A stretch of 46,124 nucleotides of DNA from Pseudomonas viridiflava (GTDB lineage: Bacteria; Pseudomonadota; Gammaproteobacteria; Pseudomonadales; Pseudomonadaceae): the NCBI RefSeq assembly GCF_001642795.1, contig NZ_LKEH01000043.1:97806-143929 (forward strand), given 5' to 3'. This document shows, piece after piece, positions 8,210 to 16,410 of this stretch; within the stretch, counting starts at the first letter, position 1; each line of letters opens with the position of its first letter. The notes under the pieces are model-generated. The model made no database searches, was not told the DNA's origin, and saw only the letters and a list, made by a program, of their open reading frames with translations. A program made the position numbers and the translations under genes.

Positions 8210-10177
8210 ATGCAGACGCCGCTGATCGACCTGCGGGCCATTCGAAAATCCTACGGCGGAGGCGACAGCCCGCAGGTCAACGTCCTGCAGGGCATCGACC
8301 TGTCGATTCACGCAGGAGAGTTCGTCGCGATTGTCGGCGCGTCCGGCTCCGGCAAATCGACGCTGATGAATATTCTGGGCTGCCTGGATCGCCCTACCTC
8401 GGGTGAATACCTGTTTGCCGGCGAAAACGTCGCCGAACTGGGCAGCGACGAGCTGGCCTGGCTGCGCCGCGAGGCGTTCGGCTTCGTGTTTCAGGGCTAT
8501 CACCTGATCCCGTCCGGCTCGGCACAGGAAAACGTCGAGATGCCGGCGATCTACGCTGGCACACCCGCTGCGCAACGCCATGCCCGGGCCGCCGCCTTGC
8601 TGGACCGGCTGGGGCTTGGTTCGCGCACCGGCAATCGCCCGCATCAACTCTCCGGCGGCCAGCAGCAACGAGTGTCCATTGCCCGCGCCTTGATGAACGG
8701 CGGCCACATCATCCTGGCCGATGAGCCGACCGGCGCGCTGGACAGTCACAGTGGCGCGGAAGTGATGACGTTGCTGGACGAGCTGGCCAGTCAGGGCCAC
8801 GTCGTCATTCTGATTACCCACGACCGCGACGTCGCCGCCCGCGCCAGGCGCGTCATCGAAATCAGCGACGGGCGGATTGTCAGCGATACGCTCAGCGAGA
8901 CCACTGGGGATGCTCAGCCAACGGGGGCTCTGCAAGCGGTGGATCTGCGGGCACGACTGGCCCAGGGCAGCAACGCCCGCAGCGCGTGGAAAGGCGAGCT
9001 GCTCGACGCCGTCCAGGCAGCGTGGCGAGTAATGTGGATCAACCGGTTTCGCACTGCACTGACGCTGCTGGGCATTGTCATCGGCGTCGCCTCGGTGGTG
9101 GTGATGCTGGCGGTCGGTGAAGGCAGCAAGCGTCAGGTCATGGCGCAGATGTCGTCGTTCGGTTCCAACATTATTTACCTTAATGGCAAGGCCCCCAGTC
9201 CGCGCGCGCCGAAAGGCATCATCACGCTGGAAGAGGTCGCCGCGCTGGGCGATTTGCCCGAGGTCCGCATGATCATGCCGGTCAACGGCGGACAGGCAGG
9301 TGTGCGCTTCGGCAATGTCGACCATTCCAGCTACGTGGGCGGCAATGACACGCACTTCTCGGCCATTTTCAACTGGCCGGTGGTGGAAGGCAGTTACTTC
9401 ACCGAAGCCGATGAACAGAGCGCAGCGGCAGTGGCCGTGATCGGACACAAGGTCCGGCAGAAACTGTTCGGCGAGCGCATCGACCCCATCGGCCAGTACA
9501 TCCTGATCGAGAACGTACCGTTTCAGGTGGTCGGCGTGCTTCAGGAAAAAGGCGCCAGTTCGGGCGATCTGGACAGCGACAACCGCATCGCGATTCCCTA
9601 TTCGGCGGCCAGCATTCGTTTGTTCGGCTCGCAGGATCCCGAGTACATCACCATCGCCACCCGCGACGCCGACAACGTCAAACAGGCCGAGGCAGCGATT
9701 CGCAATTTGCTGAACCAGCTGCACAACGGCAAGCAGGATTACGAGCTGACCAACAACGCAGCGATGATCCAGGCCGAGGCCCGCACCCAGAATACGCTGT
9801 CGTTGATGCTCGGCTCGATTGCGGCGATCTCGCTGCTGGTCGGCGGCATTGGCGTGATGAACATTATGCTGATGACAGTGCGCGAGCGAACCCGTGAAAT
9901 CGGCATCCGCATGGCCACCGGTGCGCGCCAGAGCGACATTCTCCGTCAGTTCCTCACCGAAGCGGTGATGCTCTCGGTGGTCGGCGGTCTGGCCGGTATC
10001 GTCCTCGCACTGGGCATGGGCACGGTGCTGTTGCTGAGCAATGTGGCCGTGGCCTTTTCCCTGTCGGCCGTGGTCGGTGCCTTTGGCTGCGCGCTGATCA
10101 CCGGGGTGATCTTCGGCTTCATGCCCGCCCGCAAAGCTGCCCGCCTCGACCCGGTGGCGGCCCTTACCAGTCAATGA
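8210..10177 (+). CDS. pvdT: PvdT, MacB-type ABC transporter of the PvdRT-OpmQ pump
   Basis: This is an inner-membrane ATPase-permease fusion that powers pyoverdine export through PvdR and OpmQ. The 655-residue product starts with an ABC domain: Walker A GASGSGKST at residues 43-51, signature LSGGQQQRVSIARAL, Walker B ILADEPTGALD and a switch His in LITHDRD. After a linker come the first membrane helix (FRTALTLLGIVIGVASVVVML), a large periplasmic MacB domain, and three C-terminal helices of the FtsX fold including GGIGVMNIMLMTVRERTREIGIR (given in part). Its ATG directly follows the pvdR stop. The length fits MacB/PvdT. It is co-transcribed from the IS-box promoter at 6948. Confidence 0.95.
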   Translation: MQTPLIDLRAIRKSYGGGDSPQVNVLQGIDLSIHAGEFVAIVGASGSGKSTLMNILGCLDRPTSGEYLFAGENVAELGSDELAWLRREAFGFVFQGYHLIPSGSAQENVEMPAIYAGTPAAQRHARAAALLDRLGLGSRTGNRPHQLSGGQQQRVSIARALMNGGHIILADEPTGALDSHSGAEVMTLLDELASQGHVVILITHDRDVAARARRVIEISDGRIVSDTLSETTGDAQPTGALQAVDLRARLAQGSNARSAWKGELLDAVQAAWRVMWINRFRTALTLLGIVIGVASVVVMLAVGEGSKRQVMAQMSSFGSNIIYLNGKAPSPRAPKGIITLEEVAALGDLPEVRMIMPVNGGQAGVRFGNVDHSSYVGGNDTHFSAIFNWPVVEGSYFTEADEQSAAAVAVIGHKVRQKLFGERIDPIGQYILIENVPFQVVGVLQEKGASSGDLDSDNRIAIPYSAASIRLFGSQDPEYITIATRDADNVKQAEAAIRNLLNQLHNGKQDYELTNNAAMIQAEARTQNTLSLMLGSIAAISLLVGGIGVMNIMLMTVRERTREIGIRMATGARQSDILRQFLTEAVMLSVVGGLAGIVLALGMGTVLLLSNVAVAFSLSAVVGAFGCALITGVIFGFMPARKAARLDPVAALTSQ

Positions 10178-10188
10178 AGGGGCAATCC

Positions 10189-11577
10189 ATGAAACCACGC
10201 CTCACGCTGTTGACCACGTGCCTGTTGCTGGCCGCCTGCGGCACGTCCGCGCCCGTCCCGGACATCGGCGTCCAGCCACCGCCAACCTGGGCATTTGCCC
10301 AGAGCGCGGCGACTCAGCGCAACGACGCCAGCTGGTGGCAACATTTCGGCAGCCCGACACTCAACCGCCTGATCGAACAGGCCAGCCGTGACAGCCATGA
10401 AGTCGGCGCGGCCATGGCGCGAGTGCGTCAGGCCCAGGCGACAGCCATCATCGGTGGCGCACCGCTATTGCCCGAACTGGGTTATGACCTGCGCGGCGAG
10501 CGCAACACATTCATGCGCAGCAGCGATCGCAAGGCCAATCCGTCCGACGACAACAACACCGACAGTTTCACCGCCGCCCTTACCGCCAGCTATGAAGTGG
10601 ACTTCTGGGGCGGCGTGGCGGCCGGCCGTGACAGCGCCGTGCAGCGTTTGCGTGCCAGCCAGTTCGATCAGGCGACCGTGGAGCTGACACTGCTCAGCAA
10701 TGTGGCCGACCGCTACGCGCAGACCCTGTCAGCCCGCGAACAGGGCCGTATCGCCGCGCTCAACCTGGCCAACGCGCAGGATGTTTTGCGACTGGTGCAG
10801 ACCCGTTACGACTCGGGATCGGCAACGGCACTGGAACTCGCGCAACAAAAGAATCTGGTCGCCACCCAGCAACGCGAACTGCCACGCATTCAACAACTGG
10901 CCAACGAGCAGTTGATCACCCTCGCCGCCCTGCTGGGCCAACCGGTGCAGAACCTCAAACTCGGTGATCAGCCGTTCGACACACTGAGCTGGCCGGACAT
11001 CGGCAGCGGTGTGCCCAGCGACCTTCTCACCCGCCGTCCTGACCTGGCCAAGGCCGAAGCCGAGCTGGCAGCCGCGCACGCCGACGTCACGGTCGCCCGC
11101 GCCGCGATGCTGCCCAAGTTGACCCTGAGTGCCCGCGTCGGCACCGAATCGGTCCGCGCCGAAGACTGGCTGCGCGCACCGTTCAGCAGCCTGGCGGCAG
11201 GTCTGGTCGGGCCGATCTTCAACAATGGCCGCCTCGGTGCCGAGCGCGACCGGGCCACGGCGCGGCAGGAAGAACTGCTGGAAACCTATCGCGGCGCAAT
11301 CATCAACAGCTTCGCCGACGTGGAAAAGGCACTCAACAGCATCGACGGCCTTGATCGACAGCGTGGCTGGCATGAAGAAGAACTGAAACAGGCGCAGACC
11401 GCGTTTCGCATCGCCCAGAGTCGTTATCAGGAAGGTGCCGAGGACCTGCTGACCGTACTGGAGACCCAACGCACCCTGTATCAGGCGCAGGACATCAGCG
11501 TGCAGTTAAGGTTATCGAGGATGCAGGCGAGTATCGCGCTGTACAAAGCGCTGGGCGGTGGCTGGCAGGTGCATTGA
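10189..11577 (+). CDS. opmQ: OpmQ, outer-membrane efflux lipoprotein (NodT family)
   Basis: This is a TolC-like outer-membrane channel that completes the PvdRT-OpmQ pyoverdine pump. The 462-residue product has a lipoprotein signal with lipobox LLAAC (Cys17 becomes the mature N-terminus), two outer-membrane efflux repeats, and typical motifs such as SYEVDFWGGV, LLTRRPDLAKAEAELAAA and YKALGGGW at the end. A start at 10174 overlaps the pvdT stop in an ATGA arrangement. I prefer the ATG at 10189 because AAGGGG (10177-10182) is spaced 6 bases from it and the signal peptide then starts normally (MKPRLTLL). It is the last gene of the operon and is followed by palindromic repeats. Confidence 0.93.
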   Translation: MKPRLTLLTTCLLLAACGTSAPVPDIGVQPPPTWAFAQSAATQRNDASWWQHFGSPTLNRLIEQASRDSHEVGAAMARVRQAQATAIIGGAPLLPELGYDLRGERNTFMRSSDRKANPSDDNNTDSFTAALTASYEVDFWGGVAAGRDSAVQRLRASQFDQATVELTLLSNVADRYAQTLSAREQGRIAALNLANAQDVLRLVQTRYDSGSATALELAQQKNLVATQQRELPRIQQLANEQLITLAALLGQPVQNLKLGDQPFDTLSWPDIGSGVPSDLLTRRPDLAKAEAELAAAHADVTVARAAMLPKLTLSARVGTESVRAEDWLRAPFSSLAAGLVGPIFNNGRLGAERDRATARQEELLETYRGAIINSFADVEKALNSIDGLDRQRGWHEEELKQAQTAFRIAQSRYQEGAEDLLTVLETQRTLYQAQDISVQLRLSRMQASIALYKALGGGWQVH

Positions 11578-11587
11578 GTTGCATGGC

Positions 11588-11660
11588 GGACGCGGAGCGT
11601 CCTGAGAGGCGTTCCCACGCTGGAGCGTTGGGAACGATCCGAGGTACGACACTGATCGTG
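11588..11660. repeat. Palindromic interspersed repeat after opmQ
   Basis: This copy begins with GGACGCGGAGCGTCC (11588-11602), an arm-gga-arm palindrome identical to those at 13653 and 35246. It continues with GAGGC-TTCCCACGC, an inverted GTTCCCACGCTGG/GCGTTGGGAAC stem and CACTGATCGTGCCCATCG. The same order of modules occurs near 13.65 and 35.25 kb. It lies in the gap between the convergent genes opmQ and pvdP and contains no gene. Confidence 0.7.
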
Positions 11661-11672
11661 CCCATCGCTCCG

Positions 11673-11760
11673 CGTGGGAGGCGGCTTGCCGGCGATGCAG
11701 TCGACGCGGTATGTCAGGAAAATCGCGTCATCGTTCATCGCCGGCAAGCCGCCTCCCACG
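11673..11760. repeat. REP-type pair: 25-bp perfect inverted repeat
   Basis: A 25-base sequence beginning CGTGGGAGGCGGCTTGCC (11673-11697) is repeated as its exact reverse complement at 11736-11760, separated by 38 bases. The GTGGGAGGCGGCTTGCC core resembles known Pseudomonas REP sequences. A third, partial copy (CGCCTCCCACAGTCCGGTG) lies at 11803-11821, giving a direct repeat with 11751-11769. Such pairs often sit between convergent genes, as here between opmQ and pvdP, and can stabilise or end transcripts. Confidence 0.8.
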
Positions 11761-11848
11761 GTCCGGTGTTTGCTGCGCGACAGCGCTACGTCGAAGAAGT
11801 GGTGGCGCCTCCCACAGTCCGGTGAGCTGCAAGACTGCGTATATCGAT

Positions 11849-13483
11849 CTAAAACCACTTCTCCGGCAGCAGATTGCGCGCATACCACGGGCGACGCGGC
11901 ACGCGGCGGACCAGGTCGCCGAGTTTGTCGTCGGCGGCGAAGGTAATGCGCAGCGCGAGCTTCATGACTTCCGGGTCCATCTCCATGGAGGTCCCGGCCT
12001 GCAGGCCCGGCGTGGTGCTGCAACCGTGGGTCACCGGCCCCAGCCACGGGTCGCTGACTTCCACCCAGCGACCCGGCGCGAACCAGGGCACGCCGTTGAC
12101 CTCGAGGCGCTTCACTTCACCCGGATGAAAACGCTCGTGCGCCCGGAACCAGTCATCGATACGGTCGTCGATCCAGCCATGGAACATCCAGAACACCGGG
12201 TTCACGTGGGACGAAAACGGGTCGGCCAGAAAGTCGTTTTCCGGGCCGAACCAGCGCTCGGCAAAGTCATCCGAACGCCTTGCCATCGGTACCGGCTGGC
12301 CGTTGGCCGGGTCGCGGGCCACCGAGGCCCAGCGCATGTGCAGCCAGTCGTGCAGTTCCAGTTCGACCTGCGAACCGAACTGACCCAGCGTCAGCTTCGA
12401 CAGAAAGCGCGGGTCACGGTACTGGGATTCCCAGACCTGAAAATGGGTGTGATAGGTCTCGGGGCTTTTGATGTCGCTGACCAGCAGGGTGTATTCCTCG
12501 TCGCCCTGCGCCAGCCAGTTCGGCGGCAGTGAACAGCCGTCGTGGTTGTCGAAGTAGCGTGCAAAGCCCAGCCGGTCGCGCTCAAGTTCTGGCTGCGGCA
12601 TTGGAAAACGCGGCCACGATGGCAGGTCCTGAATCTGCCGCGCCTGAATCAGCATGTGCCGGTGCATGAAGAAGAAGTCCACGCCCGAGCCGTTCCGGTC
12701 CTTGCGCGGTCCGCGAGCATCGCGCTCCTTGTCCCGCGGCCCTGGCTGCCAGCCGATACCGCGCAAGGCTTCCTGCTTGTCGGTGGGCAGTTTGTGCCAT
12801 TTGTCCCGGGACGCATGCCAGAGCTGGTGGAACAGACGATGTTCCTTTGAAATCAGCCAGGCGTGAAACTCAGGCGTCAGACTGACCCGCTCCCGCGCTT
12901 CCGGGAACAATTGCTTGATCGCGATCACCCGATTTTCCAGCTCCGGCAGGGCCAGCGGTCGGTCAAGGCGTTCGATACGGCCACTCAGCGTGCCACTGCC
13001 CGCGTTGCCGAATCCGCCCCACACCTCATCGAGGATCAGGCTGAATTCGTAATCCGGTGTATCGCTGTGGGGGTCGTCGCCTGCGTGCCCGTCCATGACC
13101 CGCAGGTACAGTTTGGCGGCATTGGCCGGTTGCAGGTCGCCAATCACTCGAAAGCGCGGCATTGCCTCGCCGCGCAGGTTGTCAGCGGTATCGATGTAAC
13201 CGCGTATTCCACGACCGCGCGGGGCGATGTCGAGGAACAGTTCCAGGCCTTGCAACGGCGCATTACGCAGCCCTGCATCGCGCCCCTCGAAGCGCAACGT
13301 CCACACGCCGCGCAACTTGTCGGCCAGACGCTGGGTGGCGACGTCGGCCGGGCCTGCGGTGGCCTCGCCGGGTGTGATGGGTTCCTCGACGCGCGTGAGT
13401 TCCCGATGTGCATACCAGGCAGCCGGTACTGCCGCGCCGGTCAGCGCCAGCCCTGCCATGAACCCTCGTCGAGAAATCGTCAT
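11849..13483 (-). CDS. pvdP: PvdP, tyrosinase for pyoverdine chromophore maturation
   Basis: PvdP is a periplasmic copper tyrosinase that oxidises the D-Tyr/Dab ring precursor to complete the pyoverdine chromophore after PvdQ has removed the acyl chain. The 544-residue product starts with a twin-arginine signal (SRRGFMAG, residues 4-11, followed by a hydrophobic stretch). An N-terminal beta-rich domain runs to about 190. A His-rich region follows (H207, H215, H219, H223, H230), then CuA-type HRH at 274-276 (FFFMHRHML), then HDWLHMRW near 395 and NPVFWMFHGWID near 436 for CuB. The ATG at 13483 is preceded by AGGTAGG; a GTG one codon earlier is the alternative. An exact IS-box lies upstream. 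It converges on opmQ. Confidence 0.93.
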   Translation of the reverse strand: MTISRRGFMAGLALTGAAVPAAWYAHRELTRVEEPITPGEATAGPADVATQRLADKLRGVWTLRFEGRDAGLRNAPLQGLELFLDIAPRGRGIRGYIDTADNLRGEAMPRFRVIGDLQPANAAKLYLRVMDGHAGDDPHSDTPDYEFSLILDEVWGGFGNAGSGTLSGRIERLDRPLALPELENRVIAIKQLFPEARERVSLTPEFHAWLISKEHRLFHQLWHASRDKWHKLPTDKQEALRGIGWQPGPRDKERDARGPRKDRNGSGVDFFFMHRHMLIQARQIQDLPSWPRFPMPQPELERDRLGFARYFDNHDGCSLPPNWLAQGDEEYTLLVSDIKSPETYHTHFQVWESQYRDPRFLSKLTLGQFGSQVELELHDWLHMRWASVARDPANGQPVPMARRSDDFAERWFGPENDFLADPFSSHVNPVFWMFHGWIDDRIDDWFRAHERFHPGEVKRLEVNGVPWFAPGRWVEVSDPWLGPVTHGCSTTPGLQAGTSMEMDPEVMKLALRITFAADDKLGDLVRRVPRRPWYARNLLPEKWF

Positions 13484-13528
13484 CACCCTACCTGTTACAG
13501 CCCCCGAGACGCCGGGTATCCAGCTAGA

Positions 13529-13552
13529 ACGTAAAGCCTGAGGATAAATTTA
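13529..13552 (-). promoter_or_regulatory. PvdS (IS-box) promoter motif for pvdP
   Basis: Read on the minus strand this is an exact TAAAT-N16-CGT: the TAAAT complement is at 13548-13552 and the CGT complement at 13529-13531, 46 bases upstream of the pvdP ATG. It matches the PvdS consensus and the motif before pvdR, so the pyoverdine units here should respond together to iron starvation. Confidence 0.78.
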
Positions 13553-13560
13553 CTTCTCGT

Positions 13561-13790
13561 CACAAGTGGCACAGATTGCCGACTCAGTGAGCCGAGCGCA
13601 TGACGTGGATAACGCTGGAGCTTATCCACGCATCTGCGCCACATTCGAGAGCGGACGCGGAGCGTCCTGGGAGGCATTCCCACGCAGAGCGCTCATCGTT
13701 ATGCACAAGTCGGCCTCGACACTGATCGTGCCCATCGCGTAGGCATGCAGCCGTGACGCTCTGCGTCACATTTCCGAGCGACCACAGGTC
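13561..13790. repeat. Composite interspersed repeat between pvdP and the DUF6434 gene
   Basis: This roughly 230-base gene-free stretch is built from modules. It starts with the CACAGATTG / CTCAGTGAGCCGAGCGC module shared with 3.88 and 46.01 kb. Next is a GTGGATAA (13605-13612) / TTATCCAC (13622-13629) hairpin, then GGACGCGGAGCGTCC (13653-13667), and it ends in the GTGACGC-tct-GCGTCAC palindrome (13753-13769) shared with 35351. It joins the two repeat families of the window in one element. Confidence 0.72.
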
Positions 13791-13791
13791 T

Positions 13792-14022
13792 TCAGTCAAT
13801 CACCGAACGCCTGCGCAGCCACTCGTCCACCACCTGCCCCATGCGCTTGGGTTCGCCGTCGATGATCCAGGCCATGAAGGCGCGATCAAACCTGAACTGC
13901 GGCCCGCACTGTTCGGTCATGAAACGCCGTACGTTCTGGGTATTTCGATAGTGCGCATCTACTGCGGTGTCGCGGGTAATCAGATCGCTGTGCCAGTCGA
14001 ATGCCATGTCCGATTCACTCAT
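13792..14022 (-). CDS. Small DUF6434-like protein
   Basis: The 76-residue protein has the features I associate with the DUF6434 family: an opening FDWHSDLITRDT, a central YRNTQNVRRFM, and the end motif FMAWIIDGEPKRMGQVVDEW. In other bacteria this domain is found alone or next to a SAP-like DNA-binding region. Its function is not known. No signal peptide or membrane segment is seen, so it is probably cytoplasmic. The ATG at 14022 follows TGGAG at a normal distance. It stands alone between a repeat block and the toxin-immunity-like cluster. Confidence 0.75.
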   Translation of the reverse strand: MSESDMAFDWHSDLITRDTAVDAHYRNTQNVRRFMTEQCGPQFRFDRAFMAWIIDGEPKRMGQVVDEWLRRRSVID

Positions 14023-14215
14023 GAAGGAAACTCCACCCCGTTATAACGCGATTCAGAAGTGGTCACGAGTCGGCCATTGCTCGAATCAGGCCGAAAGCCG
14101 CCCGATCAGGGCCAAATCGTCAGTTGATTTCAGGCTCTTGGTAGCGAATGGCGGTGGTCACCGACAGAGAGCCCCGTGACGAAACCGGGCACACCTGCGA
14201 ATACAATTCCGTACG

Positions 14216-14626
14216 CTAAACATCGCTCCCGAGGCACGGAGACAGGCGATCCACATCCGTACCACCTGCAGGCGATGTATCGACTCGACCATCAGCTTTC
14301 AGGTAGATATGCGTCTCAGGCCACTTGGGATCGATTCGGACACAGCCGCTGATATTCCCGCTGTCCCACCAATAAACCTCCATGAAGAAGTCCTCGTCCT
14401 GAAAAATCGCTCCGTAATCACCCGTCGTTTCGCCCGGAAGCAAACGGCGTTTGAAGGTACGGTGATGGGTATTCCAGATATAACTCAACTCGCTCGTTGC
14501 GTTTTCAGAGTAATGAAGCGTCACATCTGGCGTAGATACTTGCCACACCGCGAAAGGTGAAAGCAGCATCAGGCATTTGAATCTGGCGTCCATCAGCGTG
14601 TGTGGTTCGGATTGTTGCATATACAT
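14216..14626 (-). CDS. Putative immunity protein, copy 2 (membrane-anchored paralogue)
   Basis: The 136-residue product is a paralogue of the product of 14695-15105. Shared blocks are TPD..LHY, the identical IWNT.HR, L.PGE, a central W-W pair and .IYL.A.G.VDTS near the end. The N-terminal hydrophobic stretch (CLMLLSPFAVWQVS, about residues 18-31) suggests an inner-membrane anchor or uncleaved signal with the body in the periplasm. No ribosome-binding site is convincing; ATG codons at 14626, 14620 and 14593 are all possible, and the last leaves a cleaner signal sequence. Base composition is lower in GC than the flanks. It lies third in line after the PAAR-toxin gene, so immunity is inferred from position and duplication only. 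Confidence 0.6.
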   Translation of the reverse strand: MYMQQSEPHTLMDARFKCLMLLSPFAVWQVSTPDVTLHYSENATSELSYIWNTHHRTFKRRLLPGETTGDYGAIFQDEDFFMEVYWWDSGNISGCVRIDPKWPETHIYLKADGRVDTSPAGGTDVDRLSPCLGSDV

Positions 14627-14694
14627 TTTTTGAATAGCACTCGGACAACCCCAACTTCAAACCAAATGGAGACCCGCTATCGGAAAGGCGCGAA

Positions 14695-15105
14695 TCACCA
14701 TGGACTTTTCTCATACGGGCAAGGCTTAAGCAACTCCAGATCAGTGTCACTCCCGGCGCTCGTGTCGACAGCGCCTTCGGCATCAAGATAGATATCGGTA
14801 CCCCACAATGTTGGGGTGATTATAACGCAATGTCGTCCCGCCGTGCCCCCCCACCATTCAAGCCTCATAAGAAAACTGTCATTGCGCAATATTTCGCCCC
14901 AATCAAAAGAGCTTTCGCCCGGATAAAGCGTTCCTCTGTAAATCCGATGATTGGTATTCCAGATAAATCCTAACGTTTTTTTTGCCTCGACCGGATAATG
15001 GAGCCATGCATCGGGGGTGATAAGACTGACAACGACCAAAGGAGAGACTAGAAACATAATGCAGCAGACGGGCTTAAAGCCAAAGCCTGGCTTTCTATAC
15101 CGCAT
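14695..15105 (-). CDS. Putative immunity protein, copy 1 (membrane-anchored)
   Basis: The 136-residue product has an N-terminal hydrophobic segment (VCCIMFLVSPLVVVSLI, about residues 13-29) followed by a roughly 105-residue soluble domain rich in Trp and Tyr (GFIWNTNHRIYRG, LYPGESSFDWGEI, LEWWGGTAG). It starts 33 bases after the stop of the PAAR-toxin gene on the same strand, which is the usual place for a cognate immunity gene. The next gene is a diverged duplicate. The ATG at 15105 has a weak GGAA upstream. I do not recognise a named family. The topology would place the protective domain in the periplasm. Confidence 0.68.
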   Translation of the reverse strand: MRYRKPGFGFKPVCCIMFLVSPLVVVSLITPDAWLHYPVEAKKTLGFIWNTNHRIYRGTLYPGESSFDWGEILRNDSFLMRLEWWGGTAGRHCVIITPTLWGTDIYLDAEGAVDTSAGSDTDLELLKPCPYEKSPW

Positions 15106-15138
15106 ACATTAATTCCGGTATATGAAGAATATCAACGA

Positions 15139-16290
15139 TCACTGGCATTTGGTATTTGCCCCGCCGTAACATTCATGGACCCGCACGCCACATTCCCAAT
15201 CCGATACGCCCACCCCTAGCACCTTATTCATGACCTCCGCTGCCGTAAGTCTTCCCATTGGATGAGACTCGTATAATTCCATACCGATCGTGATTGAAAT
15301 ACGGTCCGGCGCGTCGTCCCAAGCTCTAAGACCCTCAATATTTTCAAAACGATGAGGCCCTCTACGCCTGGATGGATTCAATGCAAACCTGACGGCGTCC
15401 GAGGCTATTTGCTCCAGCCCTGCTCCGTCCAGCAAAACGGCCTTACTGAATCCCGCAGCGGTACCGATATACCCATAATGAATATTTGACCAAATATCAT
15501 AGAAATAGTCGTACGGCCCCTGCTTGTGCCAAACTCCAAATATCTTCTGCAATTCAACCTTATGATCCCAAGGTCTATTTTGTCCCACTTTTTCAGTCCA
15601 CATTGCCATAGCAGCCAATGAATTAGAGCGACCAACTTCTTGGGGATTATTATGAGCACCCAGCTGTGCGTACCACGGTAAATCAAGCCACCTTTCCGTT
15701 TCATCAACTACGTTGTAGCTGAGCAGTTCCTTGATCCTCAGTACTGTGGTATCGAAGATATTACGGTTCATTTCCTCCGCGATATAACCGGCCAATTGCT
15801 CCATTTGGTCCGGATGCTCACAAAGTGGCTGGTCAGATAAGTTCGCCCGGGGTGCTTCTGTTGGACTATAGGCATCAACAAACGCACTCGCCTCTTGAGC
15901 CCTGCCCAACAACTCAGGATCATTCACCAACGCATCCAGCCTGGCCTCATCCACCGAACCATCATCGCGCAACATCCCAAGCCGCGAAAAATCCACAACG
16001 CGCGCCCCACCGCCGCCACCCGCACTGAAGCCACCCATCACATCCGGGCTGCCGGCGACGATCATTCCGCCATGGCTGGTGGGGCTGCCCAGATGGGCCA
16101 TGGGGCGGCCGTTGACCAGAATCGACGGGAAGCCCGCGACGATCACGGCACCGCAGGCACAGACGTCGCCGACCCGCGCGACGTTCATCACGTTGGCGAG
16201 CACATCGCTGGATGCGCTGACGATGGGTGTTGGAATGTGCCCGGGTATCGGGCAGACGTGCAGGTCGCCCTGGCGTGCGGAGGGAATCAT
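15139..16290 (-). CDS. PAAR-domain effector with C-terminal toxin-44 domain
   Basis: This looks like a specialised type VI secretion effector. Residues 1-88 form a PAAR domain, the spike tip, with candidate metal ligands H11, C13, H18, C44, C46 and H73. A Gly run (about 91-95) and linker follow. From about residue 155 to 383 is a toxin domain with WDHK (241-244) and YDIWSNIHYGYIG (264-276), the block I associate with the polymorphic bacterial toxin 44 family, plus a Cys-rich end (C367, C374, C382). The biochemical activity of that family is only predicted, so none is asserted. The ATG at 16290 follows AAGGACCCC. GC falls sharply from the PAAR part (43 of 60 bases in 16081-16140) to the toxin part (23 of 60 in 15541-15600), which suggests a swapped toxin tip. 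No other T6SS gene is in the window. Confidence 0.86.
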   Translation of the reverse strand: MIPSARQGDLHVCPIPGHIPTPIVSASSDVLANVMNVARVGDVCACGAVIVAGFPSILVNGRPMAHLGSPTSHGGMIVAGSPDVMGGFSAGGGGGARVVDFSRLGMLRDDGSVDEARLDALVNDPELLGRAQEASAFVDAYSPTEAPRANLSDQPLCEHPDQMEQLAGYIAEEMNRNIFDTTVLRIKELLSYNVVDETERWLDLPWYAQLGAHNNPQEVGRSNSLAAMAMWTEKVGQNRPWDHKVELQKIFGVWHKQGPYDYFYDIWSNIHYGYIGTAAGFSKAVLLDGAGLEQIASDAVRFALNPSRRRGPHRFENIEGLRAWDDAPDRISITIGMELYESHPMGRLTAAEVMNKVLGVGVSDWECGVRVHECYGGANTKCQ

Positions 16291-16410
16291 GCGGGGTCCT
16301 TTGCTTTATCACCTGCGGGATGCAGGGGTGACGACGCTAAAGGACACGCTCGAAGTTATATGTCAGACGGTTCCGAACCTGATGCACGAAGCCTCACTAT
16401 TGAGACCTGT

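Noticed and set aside
8132..10198. 688-codon - strand open frame opposite pvdT
   Set aside because: pvdT has every ABC motif in the right order. The antisense translation is His/Gln-rich with no fold.
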